A DNA stretch of 64,000 nucleotides. It comes from Tetrapyrgos nigripes. Its lineage: Eukaryota; Basidiomycota; Agaricomycetes; Agaricales; Campanellaceae. This document shows positions 1 through 12,184 of this stretch, one piece after another. The first letter of the stretch is position 1. Each line of letters opens with the position of its first letter. A program made the position numbers and the translations under genes. The stretch is from positions 124,001 through 188,000 of the forward strand of contig JAACJM010000157.1 of the NCBI GenBank assembly GCA_013368315.1. Direction: 5' to 3'. Below the pieces are notes generated by a model. That model did not search any database and was not told the DNA's origin. It saw only the letters and a list, made by a program, of their open reading frames with translations.

Positions 1-102
1 CCTTCTTCACCCATAATTCCATCCACTGAAGGACCATCTGTAGCCCCTCGTTGACCAGCCCCTAATCCATCCCCTGAACCATCAGATCCAGACAAACCAG
101 TC

Positions 103-1166
103 ATGTCAGACATAGCACCCAACGACTCGAACAGCACTTCTGAACGAGGAAGAAAACCAGATGCTTTCAGTGGAGAACATGATGAGGCGAAACGATGGCT
201 AGCCTTGTTCAACAATTACCTGTGTCAGAATAAGACCAGATACGCCACTGAGGACTCCAAGGTGTCTTTGTTCCTCTCGTTCTTAACAGGAGAAAAGGGG
301 GGAGATTGGGCAACCCAACGAATTACAGAGTGGGAAGAAGACGATGAGGATACAAAGGTTGGAGTAAATGAAAGGCAGTGGACAACGCTGAAAGAGATCC
401 GAGATAGGTTAAAAGGGATTTCAAGGCACTTGCTTCTGATGAGGTCGCAAGGATGAACTCAAGAATGCTAAGATGAAGGGAACGGACATCAGTAGTTATA
501 ATAGTATCTTTGACATGTATGGGGAAGAGTCAGATTTTGGAGAAACGGCCCTTTTGGATTATTACAAAGCAGGTCTCCCGGAGAAGCTTCAGAAGACAGT
601 AGGAATGACCTGGCCAAAGTGGAAAGATTTCGACGAGTATAGGGAGAGAACGATGGATCTTCATTTGGAATGGGTAAACAAGAGGGAAAGGGAAGGATGA
701 TCAAGGCCATTCTCTACACCAAGAATGAGTGCAGGTCCTTCTCAAGGAAGGACAGTAGCAAGCGTGAATGTGCTTATAAACATGAGACCAGGTGCTAACC
801 CATCCTTCACTCTGTTACCTAAGCTGACACCTGAAGAAGTTAGGGGCTTGTTTCGCATGTAGACAACCTGGACATATGAGCAACAAATGTCCAACATTCC
901 TGAATAATGCTCTGAGGTCTTCAATGGCTCAAAACGCGTCCCAAAACTTCCCCCCTCATGCTGTTAGGGCAGCCGAAACTGCAGCTCCATCGTCATCGTC
1001 TAGTTCGCCACCAGTAACTGTAGCCCAAACATTGTCATCTTCTTCCTCTTGTAATGTAATCAAGGACATCTCTGATATGGTTAACAAGGTTAAGGGTTTG
1101 GAAGGAGAAGAGAAGGAGCAGGCAGCTGTATATTTGAAGGACATTATGTCAAAGTTGGATTTTTGA
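103..1166 (+). pseudogene. gag: gag of gypsy family 1, broken
   Basis: Gag packages the element RNA in cytoplasmic particles. The start at 103 (MSDIAP...) is chosen because the homologous gag of the family-2 element at 20435 begins alike and shares the stretch GEHDEAKRWLALFNNYL / GEPNLAKDWLAEFTNYL. A frameshift near 450 moves the frame to 473-700 (DISSYNSIFDMYGEESDFGE, then LDYYKAGLPEKLQ). A CCHC zinc knuckle (CFACRQPGHMSNKC) lies at about 847-890, in a third fragment that runs to 1166 through a Ser-rich stretch. At least two frameshifts and one stop separate the parts. Confidence 0.85.
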
Positions 1167-1269
1167 AACACTCCTCTGCTACATCGTCAGAAGGAATTGT
1201 AGAGTACACCAGACAATTTTTGAACAATCAATATAGTGTGTTATACCCCTCTAGTGAGCGTACCTTCCC

Positions 1270-4200
1270 TTCAGAATTAAGAATGTCAACAATCACTCGT
1301 AACCGACAGGTACCTTCGATAACACTCAAAACTGAACTTATTGGAAAATTTACTGGCAGAAAAATCGACGCAAATGCCCTAATAGATAGCAGTGCGGAAG
1401 GCATAATTATCAGTAGCCGTTTGACACAAGAAAATCAATTAACCCTTCTCCCCATCAAAAATCCATTTCCGGTATGAAACGTTGACAGCTCCGAAAATAC
1501 CATGGGATGGGTACATCATTACACTACTCAAAAACTCTGGATCTATTCCCAGAACAATAAATCGTAAAAGAGACGGCCAAATTCTACATTACGGACATTG
1601 GAGATCATGATATAATACTCGGCACTGATTGGCTGGAGTAGCACAATCCAGAAATAGACTGGTCATTCTCTAGAATGAATATGGTTAGATGTCCTGAAAC
1701 GTGTACCCTAAAACAACCCCCTGTTCTCAATCTGCAAACTAAACCAGTGACTTCAAAATCGAGTGTTGTCAATCCAAGAACCAATCACAAGGATTATCAA
1801 GTAACATGGTCGGAACCAATCAGACAATTTAAGCCAATTATACAGTCGAAGGTTGCGGGCCGACGTCGCTGAATCCCTATACAATCATTTCATCACTCTT
1901 CAGAATCTACAGCCATTTTTACTGAAGAAGACTTCGGTTGAGACAAGATTCAGAATCAGTGGGAGAAGGAAGTGTTAGAAAAGCTGTTTGGAAAAGAAGG
2001 ACAGGACTCAATATCAGATTTGGAATTACCGATATGAGCAGGATTTACCAAGGCTCATGAACTTGCAGAAGCAGCCCAGAAAATGAAAGGAGACGTATCA
2101 CTTTCAGATAAGATTCCGTCTCAATATCATCAATTTTTACCAGTTTGAGACAAACGAACTTCAGAACTATTACCAAAATGTGGAGAATGGGATCACGCTA
2201 TTGAATTGAAATCAGACTTCATACCTCGCCCTTGCAAAACCTACCCCTTATCTCCAAATGAACAGGAAGAACTCGATAATTTCATTAAGGAGAACTTGGA
2301 AAAGGAATACATCAGACTGTCGAAGTCTTCTATGGCAAGTCCTTTCTTCTTTGTCAAAAAGAAAGACAGAAAACTACGCCCTGTACAGGACTACCGAGCA
2401 CTAAACAAAGGAACCATCAAAAACGAATATCCTTTACCACTCATATCAGAACTGGTAGATAAACTCAAGGGAGCACGAATCTTTTCAAAAATTGACCTTC
2501 GTTGGGGATATAACAATGTGCAAATAAAAGAAGGAGACAAATGGAAGGCAGCATTCAAGACAAATAGAGGACTTTTTGAACCAACGGTGATGTTTTTCGG
2601 TCTTATGAACTCCCCCACGACGTTCCAGGCAATGATGAATACCCTTTTTAAGGACCTAATCGGCTCCGGAAAAGTGGTAATTTACATGGATGACATCTTG
2701 ATTTTTACGGAGACACTAGAAGAACATCGACAAATGGTCAAACAAGTACTCACACGACTTCGGGAAAACGACCTATATGCCAAACCAGAAAAATGTACCT
2801 TCGAAACCGATTCAGTGGAATTCTTGGGGCTCATTGTTTCCCACAATACATTGGCTATGGACCCAGTCAAAGTTGAAGGCGTCACCAAATGGCCAACCCC
2901 ACATAATGTCAAAGACGTTCAATCGTTTCTAACGTTTGGAAACTTCTATCGTCGTTTCATATGTGACTTTTCTAAAGTCGCTCAACCACTTTTCAACCTG
3001 ACAAAGAAGGATGAATCATGGAAATGATCAGACGAGACAGAAAGAGCCTTTCAGGCACTCAAAGATGCATTTACGTCCTCACCAGTCCTCTTAATGCCTG
3101 ACCATTCTAAACTGTATCGAGTAGAGGTTGATGCTTCCGATTATGCTACAGGAGGTATCTTACAACAGAAAGGTCTTGATGACAAATGGCACCCGGTCAC
3201 CTATCTATCAAAATCTTTATCTGAAACTGAACGGAATTACGACATTCATGATAAAGAATTGTTGGCAATCATATGGGGATTAGAAGCTTGGTGACATTAC
3301 CTCAAAGGCAGACCACATACTATCAAAATTTTGACCAACCACGAGAACTTGAAATACTTCACTACTGCTCAGAAACTCAGCCGACGATAAGCAAGGATGG
3401 CTCTGTTTCTGACCAGATTCGACTTCACATTGACCCACAAACCCGGAAGTCTCAATTGAAGTGACCCCCTTTCTTGAAGACCAGACCATAAAGAGGGGGT
3501 CAAAAATGACAACAAAGACAGAATATTACTTGATCCCAAGTTTTTCAGAATTCGAGCCACAAGACCAGGAACAGTAGTTGCAATTGGAGATGTTGAATTG
3601 AGAAGATGTATTAAGGAATGCCCAAAGAAAGATGTCGAAGTCGTGAGTGCCCTACAGGTCATCTTAAATAATGGTCCATGCTCGCTGGTCAAAAACTTAC
3701 AGGAATGGAACTATGAAGACAGAATTATATTATTTCGAGGAAAGATCTACGTCCCAAACAACCAGCAACTACGGAGAGACATAGTCAAAATGCACCACAA
3801 CAGTCTCACTGCAGGACATCCAGGCCAGTTTAAAACATACAAACTGGTTAGCAGAGAGTTCTGGTGGCCCGGTATGTCAGTATTTATCGACTATGTTGAA
3901 GGATGCACTACTTGTCAATTGACCAAGGCACAAAACCATCCATCACATGTACCATTAATTCCGAACGAAACACCAGAGAGACCTTTTGACACAATCACAA
4001 CCAACTTCATTACAGACCTTCCAGAATGTGAAGGTTTCAATGCAATCCACGTAACAGTAGACCGATCGACCAAAACTGTAGTGATTTCACCATGCTGAAA
4101 GGATATTGATAGTGACAGGACAATTGACATGCTATTTAACAACACTTGGCGATGTTATGGTCTTTGGGATAAGATGATATCAGATAGAGGACCTCAATTT

Positions 4201-5066
4201 GCGAGTCAGGTTATGAAGGGGATATACGCTAAGTTATGTATTACCTCAGCACTTAGTACAGCTTATCACCCACAAACAGATGGAGAGACTGAAAGGTTTA
4301 ACCAAGAACTCAAACAGTATCTACAAACCTTTTGCAACTATCAACAAGACGATTGGGTCAAATACCTACCTTACACGGAGTTCTGCCATAACACTCGAGT
4401 TCACTCCGCTACTGGAAAGACACCCGTCGAATTACTCCATGGATACCTTCCCCGACTCTTTCTTTCAATCAACCCTACCTCACACTTCCAAAAGTCGAAG
4501 AACGTCTTCAGAACTTAGAAGCACTACAAGAAGAATTGAAAGCAAGTCTGACGACCACTGCAGAGTTGATGAAGAAACAAAATATGGATCATGTAAAAGA
4601 AGGGGTGAAATTCAAAGTTGGGGACAAGGTACTACTGGACAGAAAGAACTGGCAGACCACGAGGCCAAAAGCTAAGTTGGCAAATTGCTGTCATGGCCCA
4701 TTTGAGATCACTGATGTAATCAGTGCAGTTAACTACTGTCTCAAACTGCCGAACACCTGGCAGATTCATCCGGTCTTTCATGCTTCGTTTCTATCACCAT
4801 ACAAAGAAACTGAAGCCCATGGAAGAAACTACCCAGGAGAACCAGCCGAATTGCTTCCAGAAGACAATGAATATGATGTCAAAGCAATCTTGGATTCGAA
4901 ACCAACAAGGAATCAGTAGGGAGTGCAATATTTGGTCAAATGGTTAGACTATGCGGTCTCAGAAAATTCATGGGAACCAGCATCAGGATTGACAAAACTG
5001 AAGGACATGATCGAAACCTTCCATTGACAACATCCAGATGCATATCGTCCACCAAACCTCATATGA
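1270..5066 (+). pseudogene. pol: pol of gypsy family 1 (protease, RT, RNase H, integrase, chromodomain), broken
   Basis: The protease motif reads ALIDSSAEG near 1375, where the intact family-2 copy has LLDSGAEG, so the catalytic DSG is lost. Reverse transcriptase is the longest open part (2206-3027), with the YMDD box near 2686. RNase H starts near 3100 (RVEVDASDYATGG). The integrase zinc domain HHNS..AGHPGQ..CTTCQ is at 3790-3920. The first catalytic Asp is changed (TTNFITDLP against TTDFITDLP in the other copy). SDRGPQF and HPQTDGETERFNQEL follow at 4160-4310. The GPF segment (HGPFEI) is near 4695. A chromodomain (YDVKAILDSKPTRN ... YLVKWLDY) is at 4870-5020. More than ten in-frame stops are present, many of them TGA. 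Confidence 0.9.
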
Positions 5067-5163
5067 TCAGGATCGACAGTGCGGTCAATGGGAATTAGTT
5101 TTGCAGATATTTGGAAAAGTATGCATGTGCTCCAGGCAAAAGCACAGCTTAAAGAGGGGGTAA

Positions 5164-5649
5164 TGTCATGAACTGCTACAGTTCTTTGTCCTCCTTCCTT
5201 TTCTACTTTATTATCGAACCCTTTCTCTGATCATTCATCCATTGCATTTCCTCGATAAACCCTTCAACCTTATACTTCTGACTTTGAACTTTATAAAACC
5301 TGTCAAACTCTATAATAACTGTCGATAAATCTTCCCATCTTTCTTATCTCATATCCATTCTTCCTATCTTTAACTTGATTGATCCAATCCTCCTATCTTT
5401 CGCAACCATATGGTACCATTCTATTTTTATTTACTTTTCCCATCTCTTCGAGATCTCTTGTAACTGATTCCCCAGTTCGTTCACTTTGTCTCCACTCCAT
5501 ACTACTACTATGCAGTGTAGAGCCTAGTCAGCCTACTCATCTCTCTTCCTCTCTACATCTCATTTACATCTCTCTCAATCTATTCGTCTGTATCTGTTCT
5601 ATTAGTGTGTGACTTGGGTGGTTATTTGAGTGTATCAACAACCTTGACA
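5164..5649 (+). repeat. 3' LTR of gypsy family 1
   Basis: The LTR starts TGTCATGAACTG right after the purine tract AAAGAGGGGGTAA and ends AACCTTGACA, giving terminal TGTCA/TGACA. Its ends were fixed by comparison with the reverse copy at 51653-52132, which shares sequence up to exactly these points. It contains AGTTCGTTCA at 5474-5483, the probable transcript start used for self-priming. The flank at 5650 begins AGGTGTACC. Confidence 0.93.
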
Positions 5650-5879
5650 AGGTGTACCATGAACAATACAACTGTTAAGTTAGAGTACTATTTATGCCCA
5701 ACTCAGTTTACTCTCTTTACTTAGCTATAGTATGCTAGATTCCCAACTATAGTAGCTCTTTTATTTCCAAATGGCCACTTGTAAAGCAGCTTGAATAGAC
5801 TAGCTTCCAGCTTATTGAAAGCACTCGAGCCACTTGAAAGTTGAAATGATTAACTATAACTTATAAGAGGAAGAATCCA
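5650..5879. other. AT-rich spacer, nothing recognised
   Basis: About 230 bases between the LTR and satellite A. It has short TATAG/CTATAG-like words but no coding frame, terminal repeats or RNA gene that I can support. Confidence 0.4.
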
Positions 5880-6343
5880 TGGGTAGCATAAACTTTGCAT
5901 CAGAATTAGTCCATTAGACTACTTGGGAATCATACAAGTAGAAGCAAATGGTAATTAAGAAAAAGATAGAGAACAGCCAGTGTCTATCAACAACACCCCA
6001 ATCGCTTCCTATGACTACCAGAGACACGTCAAAGAAGCATACTACTTGGGAATTATACAAGTAGAAGCAAATGGTAATTAAGAAAAAGATAGAGAACAGC
6101 CAGTGTCTATCAACAACACCCCAATCACTTCCTATGACTACCAGAGACATGCCAAAGAAGTGTAACTTTTGTGTCAGTGGCTCTATTGCTCTGAAACTCG
6201 GAATTAGACCACTTGAGAGTACTGTGAGTTGAAGTGAATGGTGATTGAGGAAAAAGATAGGGATGTCTGGTGACTCACCAACCACACCCACTGACCATGT
6301 CCTATGGGCCATGGGAGGCGTAAATTTTGCATTGATGGCTCTA
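5880..6343. repeat. Satellite A, left part (units ~159-167 bp)
   Basis: Tandem units carry the landmarks TAACTTTTG, then GGCTCTATTGCTCTGAAAC, GGAATTAGAC, AAATGGT.ATT and CTATGACTACCAGAG. ACTTTTG landmarks fall at 6165 and 6324 (159 bp). The first units (5892 to about 6165) are internally rearranged: a ~110 bp segment containing GATAGAGAACAGCCAGTG is duplicated. The array is interrupted at 6343 by the CACTG element and resumes at 10391. With the insertion and its CTA duplication removed, the spacing across the junction is 165 bp. Small minus-strand frames within it follow the repeat period and are not called as genes. Confidence 0.9.
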
Positions 6344-6515
6344 CACTGGGTGCAAACACTTGTAAATCCTCTGCTTTACTGAGGTTTTACAAGAGTATTA
6401 CACCAAGCCAATCAATATGTAAGACTCCTTGTCATACATTAGTATTACAAGAGACAGAAAAAATTAGAACAACCTTGTATGACCATTGTAAGTCACAAAG
6501 AAATACCATGGACTT

Positions 6516-7358
6516 TCAGTGTGACTTGCTGTCACTGTATACCCTTGGTTGATATATTGTGGAATTACACAGGAATTTCAGAGTGACTTTTTGTCACAAT
6601 ATGTCATGTAGTAAGACACATAGGAAATACTGGAGTATTTCAGTGTGACAGATAATCACAGTATGACAAACAGTAAGGCAAGAGAGATTTACAAAGGACT
6701 TACAAGGAAGCAAAATCTGCAGGAAATTTACAAAGTGACAATCAAGTCACAGTAATACACTTGTAAGACTAGCTGTATTATGAAGGAATTACAAGAAACA
6801 TTTGCTACAAACACTGGTAAATCCTCAGCCTTACTGGAGTATTACAAGAGTATTATGGGGAACCAATCAATATGTAAGTTGGCTTGACTTACAAGTGTAT
6901 TACAAAATAGACAAAAAATGAGGACTATTCTGAAAGACCATTGTAAGCTGCAAGGACATACCATGGACTTTCAGTGTGAGACTTTGTCACAGTTTAGCAT
7001 TGAAGAGCATACAGTGGAATTACAAGGTGACTTTTTTGTCACAGTATGTCTTCTTGTAAAACAGAACTGAAATACCAGGGTATTTCAGTGTGAGATAATG
7101 TCACAGTAAGACAATTTGTAAACCAAGTAAAATTTACAGAGGAGTTACCAGAAGGTAGAACTTGAAAGTCTTGGGTAAGACTGCTCATATTTACACTGAA
7201 TTTACAGAGGGACATCTGTGTCACAGTAATACCCTAGAAAGACTTGTGATTTTACAAGGGAATTACAAGATGCAGGTTTTAAAAGTCTATCTTGTAAGTC
7301 TCTGGAAAAAACCTGCATGCTAAATGGAGAATATACAGTGTGACAGACTGGTCACAGT
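6516..7358. repeat. Array of GTGAC-n-GTCACAGTA dyads in the left arm
   Basis: At least nine interrupted palindromes of the form (CA)GTGTGAC, 5-9 nt, GTCACAGTA lie at about 6516, 6582, 6641, 6735, 6972, 7026, 7087, 7207 and 7336. Most are preceded by TTTCA or TTACA, and TTACAAG/CTTGTAA words lie in between. The right arm mirrors them (for example 9410-9450 and 10030-10050). Repeated subterminal motifs in CACTA elements are transposase binding sites; that role here is inferred. The same dyad occurs in the related element at 47646-48210. Confidence 0.75.
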
Positions 7359-7610
7359 AAGACACTTGTAAGTCACAAGACATTACAATGACTTTACTGA
7401 AAAGTGACTATTTTGTAAGTCATCATGTATATCCAATGGACTTACAAGAGACTTGTTGGATGGATTTGCAGTGCATGTCAATTAAGTAATACAGAAGGGC
7501 TTACTGAAAATTTGCAGGATGTAATACAATGAATTCATTCAACCAGGTTAATTAAATTTTACTAAATATAAATAGACAGCTCAGGCTGGACAGGAAAAGG
7601 GCAGACTACT

Positions 7611-8503
7611 GTGTCTGCCTTGTCATCTGCTTCATCTGCTCAGTCTGTTACATCTGCCCCATCTGCCCCATCTGCCTTGTCTGCTTTGTCTGCCTTGTCT
7701 TCCCCGTCTGCCTTGTCTCTGCTCCGTCTGCCTGGCTGCCTTGTCTGCTCCGTCTGCCTCGTCTCCCCTGTCTGCACCTCGTCTGCCTCATCGTCCTCGT
7801 CTGCCCCGTCTGCCTTGTCTGCCTTGTCTGCCCTGTCTGCCTTGTCTGCCTTGTCTGCCCTGTCTGCCTTGTCTGCCTTGTCTGCCCCGTCTGCCTTGTC
7901 TGCCCCGTCTGCTCCGTCTGCCTTGTCTGCCTTGTCTGCCCTTCCTCGTCTGCCCCGTCTGCCTTGTCTGCCTTGTCTGCCCTGTCTGCCTTGTCTGCCT
8001 TGTCTGCCCCATCTGCCCCGTCTGCCTTGTCTGCCCCGTCTGCTCCGTCTGCCTTGTCTGCCTTGTCTGCCTTGTCTGCTGTGTCTGCCTTGTCTGCTGT
8101 GTCTGCCTTGTCTGCTGTGTCTGCCTTGTCTGCTGTGTCTGCCTCGTCTCCTCGGTCTTCCCGGTCTGTCCCTTGTCTGCCTCGGTCTGTCCCTCGTTCT
8201 GGCCCTCGTCTGCCTCGTCTCCCCTGTCTGCTCCGTCTGCCTTGTCTGCTCTGTCTGCCTTGTCTGCTCCATCTGCCTTGTCTGCTCCATCTGCCTTGTC
8301 TGCCTCGTCTTCCCTGTCTGCTCCATCTGCCTCTGCCTCGTCTCTCCTGTCTGCTCCGTCTGCCTTGTCTGCCTTGTCTGCTCTGCCTTGTCTGCTCTGT
8401 CTGCCTTGTCTGCTCCGTCTGCCTCATCTCCTCCGTCTGCCTTGTCTGCCTTGTCTGCCCCATCCACCCCATCTGCCTCATCTGCCCTGTCTGCTCTGTC
8501 TAC
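7611..8503. repeat. Minisatellite, 9 bp unit TCTGCCTTG
   Basis: About 890 bp of near-perfect TCTGCCTTG/TCTGCCCCG/TCTGCTCCG units. A 9 bp unit keeps all three frames on each strand open, so long frames here (for example Ala-Leu-Ser or Leu-Pro-Cys repeats) arise automatically and are not evidence of a gene. It extends the left inverted arm. The counterpart in the right arm is only ~130 bp long, so the array has expanded or contracted since the arms were identical. Confidence 0.95.
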
Positions 8504-9044
8504 CAACATAGGGTTTTTCACATATACTGTCTATTTGGGTTTGGTCCTTTTTCTGGTCCTGCAATTGGAAGTTCAAGCAGTAAATGAAAGAAGTTATATA
8601 GATGAGGGCCTAAATATATACAACACAATGTGTATATACACATTGCGACAACGACATAGGCAAATACATATATGTATGGTATCCTGGTCCATCACTCACT
8701 TCTTGCACCGATCTTCCAGCAGCCCTCATGACTGAACATGCTCAGAGTGAAATGGTGCTAAAAAAAACAAAGAATGTCATCAGTAGAGTATGCATGTAAG
8801 GTTGTTCACAACATACCTGGGCTGTACAACCATTTCCTCACTCACGCATGCCAATAGAGCAGCTTGTATTTCCCAATGAGCTGCAAGGGCAAGAAATGAC
8901 CCAGAGAATGACAAGACCCAGGCCCAGGAACGTGTATTCTTGAGGCAAAGACAAAAGTATCTTGACAGTAGGGACTTGCGGGTATATATTGAGGGTAGAA
9001 CTTGAGGAATTTGAGGATTTGAGGAGTCTGGGGTTGATGTTAAC
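8504..9044. other. Unique core of the foldback element
   Basis: No frame with recognisable protein content. It has an AT-rich stretch with TATATA words near 8600-8680 and nothing resembling a DDE or Tnp2 domain. This is the only part of the element not covered by inverted arms or minisatellite. Confidence 0.5.
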
Positions 9045-9177
9045 TGAGGCAGACAAGGCAGACAAGGCAGACGGGGAAGACAGGGCAGATGGGGCAGACA
9101 AGGCAGATGAGGCAGACGAGGCAGACGGGGCAGACAAGGCAGACCAGACGAAGCAGATGAGAAGGCAGACACAGTAG
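9045..9177. repeat. Short inverted counterpart of the 9 bp minisatellite
   Basis: Units GGCAGACAA/GGCAGACGG are the reverse complement of the 7611-8503 units. They sit at the mirrored position, just inside the shared flank (CAGACACAGTAGTCTGCCC at 9165). Confidence 0.9.
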
Positions 9178-10390
9178 TCTGCCCTTTTCCTGTCCAGCCT
9201 GAGCTGTTTATTTATATTTAGTAAAATTTAATTAACCTGGTTGAATGAATTCATTGTATTACATCCTGTAAATTTTCAGTAAGCCCTTCTGTATTACTTA
9301 ATTGACATGCACTGCAAATCCATACAACAAGTCTCTTGTAAGTCCATTGGATATACATGATGACTTACAAAATAGTCACTTTTCAGTAAAGTCATTGTAA
9401 TGTCTTGTGACTTACAAGTGTCTTACTGTGACCAGTCTGTCACACTGTATATTCTCCATTTAGCATGCAGGTTTTTTCCAGAGACTTACAAGATAGACTT
9501 TTAAAACCTGCATCTTGTAATTCCCTTGTAAAATCACAAGTCTTTCTAGGGTATTACTGTGACACAGATGTCCCTCTGTAAATTCAGTGTAAATATGAGC
9601 AGTCTTACCCAAGACTTTCAAGTTCTACCTTCTGGTAACTCCTCTGTAAATTTTACTTGGTTTACAAATTGTCTTACTGTGACATTATCTCACACTGAAA
9701 TACCCTGGTATTTCAATTCTGTTTTACAAGAAGACATACTGTGACAAAAAAGTCACCTTGTAATTCCACTGTATGCTCTTCAATGCTAAACTGTGATAAA
9801 GCCTCACACTGAAAGTCCATGGTATGTCCTTGCAGCTTACAATGGTCTTTCAGAATAGTCCTCATTTTTGTCTATTTTGTAATACACTTGTAAGTCAAGC
9901 CAACTTACATATTGATTGGTTCTCATAATACTCTTGTAATACTCCAGTAAGGCTGAGGATTTACCAGTGTTTGTAGCAAATGTTTCTTGTAATTCCTTCA
10001 TAATACAGCTAGTCTTACAAGTGTATTACTGTGACTTGATTGTCACTTTGTAAATTTCCTGCAGATTTTGCTTCCTTGTAAGTCCTTTGTAAATCTCTCT
10101 TGCCTTACTGTTTGTCATACTGTGATTATCTGTCACACTGAAATACTCCAGTATTTCCTATGTGTCTTACTACATGACATATTGTGACAAAAAGTCACTC
10201 TGAAATTCCTGTGTAATTCCACAGTATATCAACCAAGGGTATACAGTGACACCAAGTCACACTGAAAGTCCATGGTATTTCTTTGTGACTTACAATGGTC
10301 ATACAAGGTTGTTCTAATTTTTTCTGTCTCCTGTAATACTCTTGTAAAACCTCAGTAAAGCAGAGGATTTACAAGTGTTTGCACCCAGTG

Positions 10391-10950
10391 CTATTGCTCT
10401 GAAACTTGGAATTAGACTACTTGAGAGTACTATGAGTCAAAGTAAATGGTGATTGGGAAAAAAGATAGGGATGTCTGGTGGCTCACCAACCACATTCACT
10501 GACTGAGTCCTATGACTACCAGAGCCACAGGAGGCATAACTTTTGTATTGGTGGCTCTATTGCTCTGAAACTTGGAATTAGACTGCTTGAGAGTATTATG
10601 AGTCGAAGTAAATGGTGCTTGGGAAAAAAAGATAGGAATGTCTGGTGACTCATCAACCACACCTACCAACTGTGTCCTGTGAATACCAGAGCCATGGGAG
10701 GCATAACTTTTGCATTGGTGGCTCTATTGCTCTGAAACTTGGAATTAGACCATTTGAGAGTACTATGAGTTAAAGTAAATGATGAATGGGAAAAAAGATA
10801 GGTATGTTTAGTGACTCATAAATGACACCCCTCAACTGCATTATATTGATTATCAGAGCCATGGGAGGCACAACGTTTGCGTTGGTGGCTCTACTGCTCT
10901 GAACCTCAGAATTAGACAGGCTGGGAATCATGTGAGTAGAAGCAAATAAT
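10391..10950. repeat. Satellite A, right part
   Basis: The array continues after the insertion. ACTTTTG/ACGTTTG landmarks fall at 10539, 10706 and 10873, exactly 167 bp apart. Units keep GGCTCTATTGCTCTGAAACTTGG and end CAGAGCCATGGGAGG. The last unit decays near 10950. The following ~210 bp (to 11162) are unique DNA that holds no gene I can support. Confidence 0.9.
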
Positions 10951-11162
10951 CATCTTGGAATTCAGAATTGGGTAGTAATGCCATTCTGTTATCCTTAATA
11001 CAGTTCATTGGTAGTACTCTAACTAGACTTGTATCAATGTGTACAATCTGTAAATGGTACATAAGCAAACAGAGAAGGTTTGGTGAAAGGATGCTGTTGG
11101 CAGGGAGCACCACACCCTGGAAATTTCCACCCTGCTTGGGCAACTGCCTAGATAATGAGGTT

Positions 11163-11699
11163 TAGTGATGTGTGGGCTTGGGCTCGAGGCCTGAGCCCAG
11201 TCCAAGCCTGGCCTTTGAGGAGGGCTTAAGGGCCTGAGGGCGAGGGCTTGATTTCTGAAAGCCTTGAGTCCGAAGCTCAGGCCTGGGCTTTCAGTGATAC
11301 TTAGTGACTTGTTACTGACCAATAAAAAATTGTCAATAAATAGTTGAAATTTCCTTTTGCAGGCATTCTCACCACAGTTTCTCAGCGTCTAACCATCTTC
11401 CTGGGTCATCCCCAGCTGTTATCCACTACTTGTTGGCACCAATAATGTTGGCTTTGGGTCTGTAAATGCTTAATGTAGGTCAGTGGTCCATTTTGTCTAT
11501 AATACAACCCTAACTTCAGACTTACCCAACACTTCAATCACGACTTTTTGTGCAATGACATCATCCTAGTCTGAGCCTGGGCTCAAAGCCTGACCCTACT
11601 GAGGGCTTAGGGCCGGGCTTGGATTCTTGGTGAGCCTGAGCCCTATAAAGCCCAGCCTGAGCCTGGGCTTTGAGCCCAAGCCCGGCCAGCACATCACTA
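11163..11699. mobile_element. hAT-type MITE, 537 bp
   Basis: Ends TAGTGATGTG and CACATCACTA are inverted. An 8 bp duplication ATGAGGTT flanks it (11155-11162 and 11700-11707). An 8 bp duplication with a TAGNG-like terminus is characteristic of hAT. GC-rich GGGCTTGGGCTC / GAGCCC words follow both ends. There is no transposase inside. It was probably mobilised by a hAT enzyme whose gene is elsewhere. Confidence 0.9.
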
Positions 11700-11707
11700 A
11701 TGAGGTT

Positions 11708-12184
11708 ATCATCATACCCAGTGAAAGAGGATATGATTAAGAGTACCCACTCAGATTTATAATTATCAGACATCTGTAGCTAGCGTCAGTTCCCAAGGCA
11801 ATCGGGGTTGGGTCAGGCATGGTCCCTTTTTCACTCCGTGTGCCATCATCACATATTCTCCCCAAATATATGCATATGGGTGAATGTGTGGTGCCTGCTG
11901 CACCCTAAATGGTGTCCAACATAAAACTTGAGCCAAGGTTGACACATGCATAGTTCGACATTAAATCAATAATCATTCAGTGTATGATCATTCTGACTTG
12001 GATAAACCAGTTAGATCACACCCAGAGCTCCAAAACAAAGATTTTACATGTATATGGACAGCTCTGGGTCTTGGTATCAAGTGTCAATATATGCAGATGA
12101 GTCGGGCAAGTAATGTATGCTTTCGAGTCTTTGGATTATCACTTTTTTGGGGTTTTTGCATCCCAAAGTGCTTTCAAGGCTCTG
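11708..12184. other. Intergenic DNA, nothing recognised
   Basis: About 480 bases without convincing coding frames, terminal repeats or RNA genes. Confidence 0.4.

Larger units (their letters stand above)
1..5649 (+). mobile_element. Ty3/gypsy chromovirus, family 1, degenerate; 5' part outside window
   Basis: The order is leader remnant, gag with CCHC knuckle, protease, reverse transcriptase, RNase H, integrase, chromodomain, polypurine tract (AAAGAGGGGG, about 5150) and 3' LTR. This order and the C-terminal chromodomain place it among chromoviruses. The first 100 bases match, out of frame, the end of the Pro/Ser-rich leader ORF on the minus strand at 50477-51133, so both belong to one family. 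The coding region carries many in-frame stops and several frameshifts, so the copy cannot be autonomous. The 5' LTR and the left target duplication lie before the window. Confidence 0.95.
6344..10390. mobile_element. Non-autonomous CACTG..CAGTG foldback element with giant terminal inverted repeats
   Basis: It begins CACTGGGTGCAAACACTTGT and ends with the exact inverse, flanked by a 3 bp duplication CTA (6341-6343 and 10391-10393). The insertion site is confirmed by intact satellite units, which read GGCTCTATTGCTC. Termini of the CACTR type and a 3 bp duplication are the signature of the CACTA (EnSpm) group. The arms (6344 to about 7620, and about 9160-10390) match almost base for base; the right arm lacks ~50 bp present at about 6400-6450. 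The centre holds a 9 bp minisatellite and ~540 bp of unique DNA (8503-9044) without transposase. It probably moves, or moved, using a transposase supplied by another element. Confidence 0.93.

Noticed and set aside
7611..8735. Long open frames (up to 374 codons) of Ala-Leu-Ser, Leu-Pro-Cys, Asp-Lys-Ala or Arg-Gln-Gly repeats on both strands
   Set aside because: They follow automatically from a 9 bp minisatellite that keeps several frames open; there is no unique protein sequence or splice signal supporting a gene.
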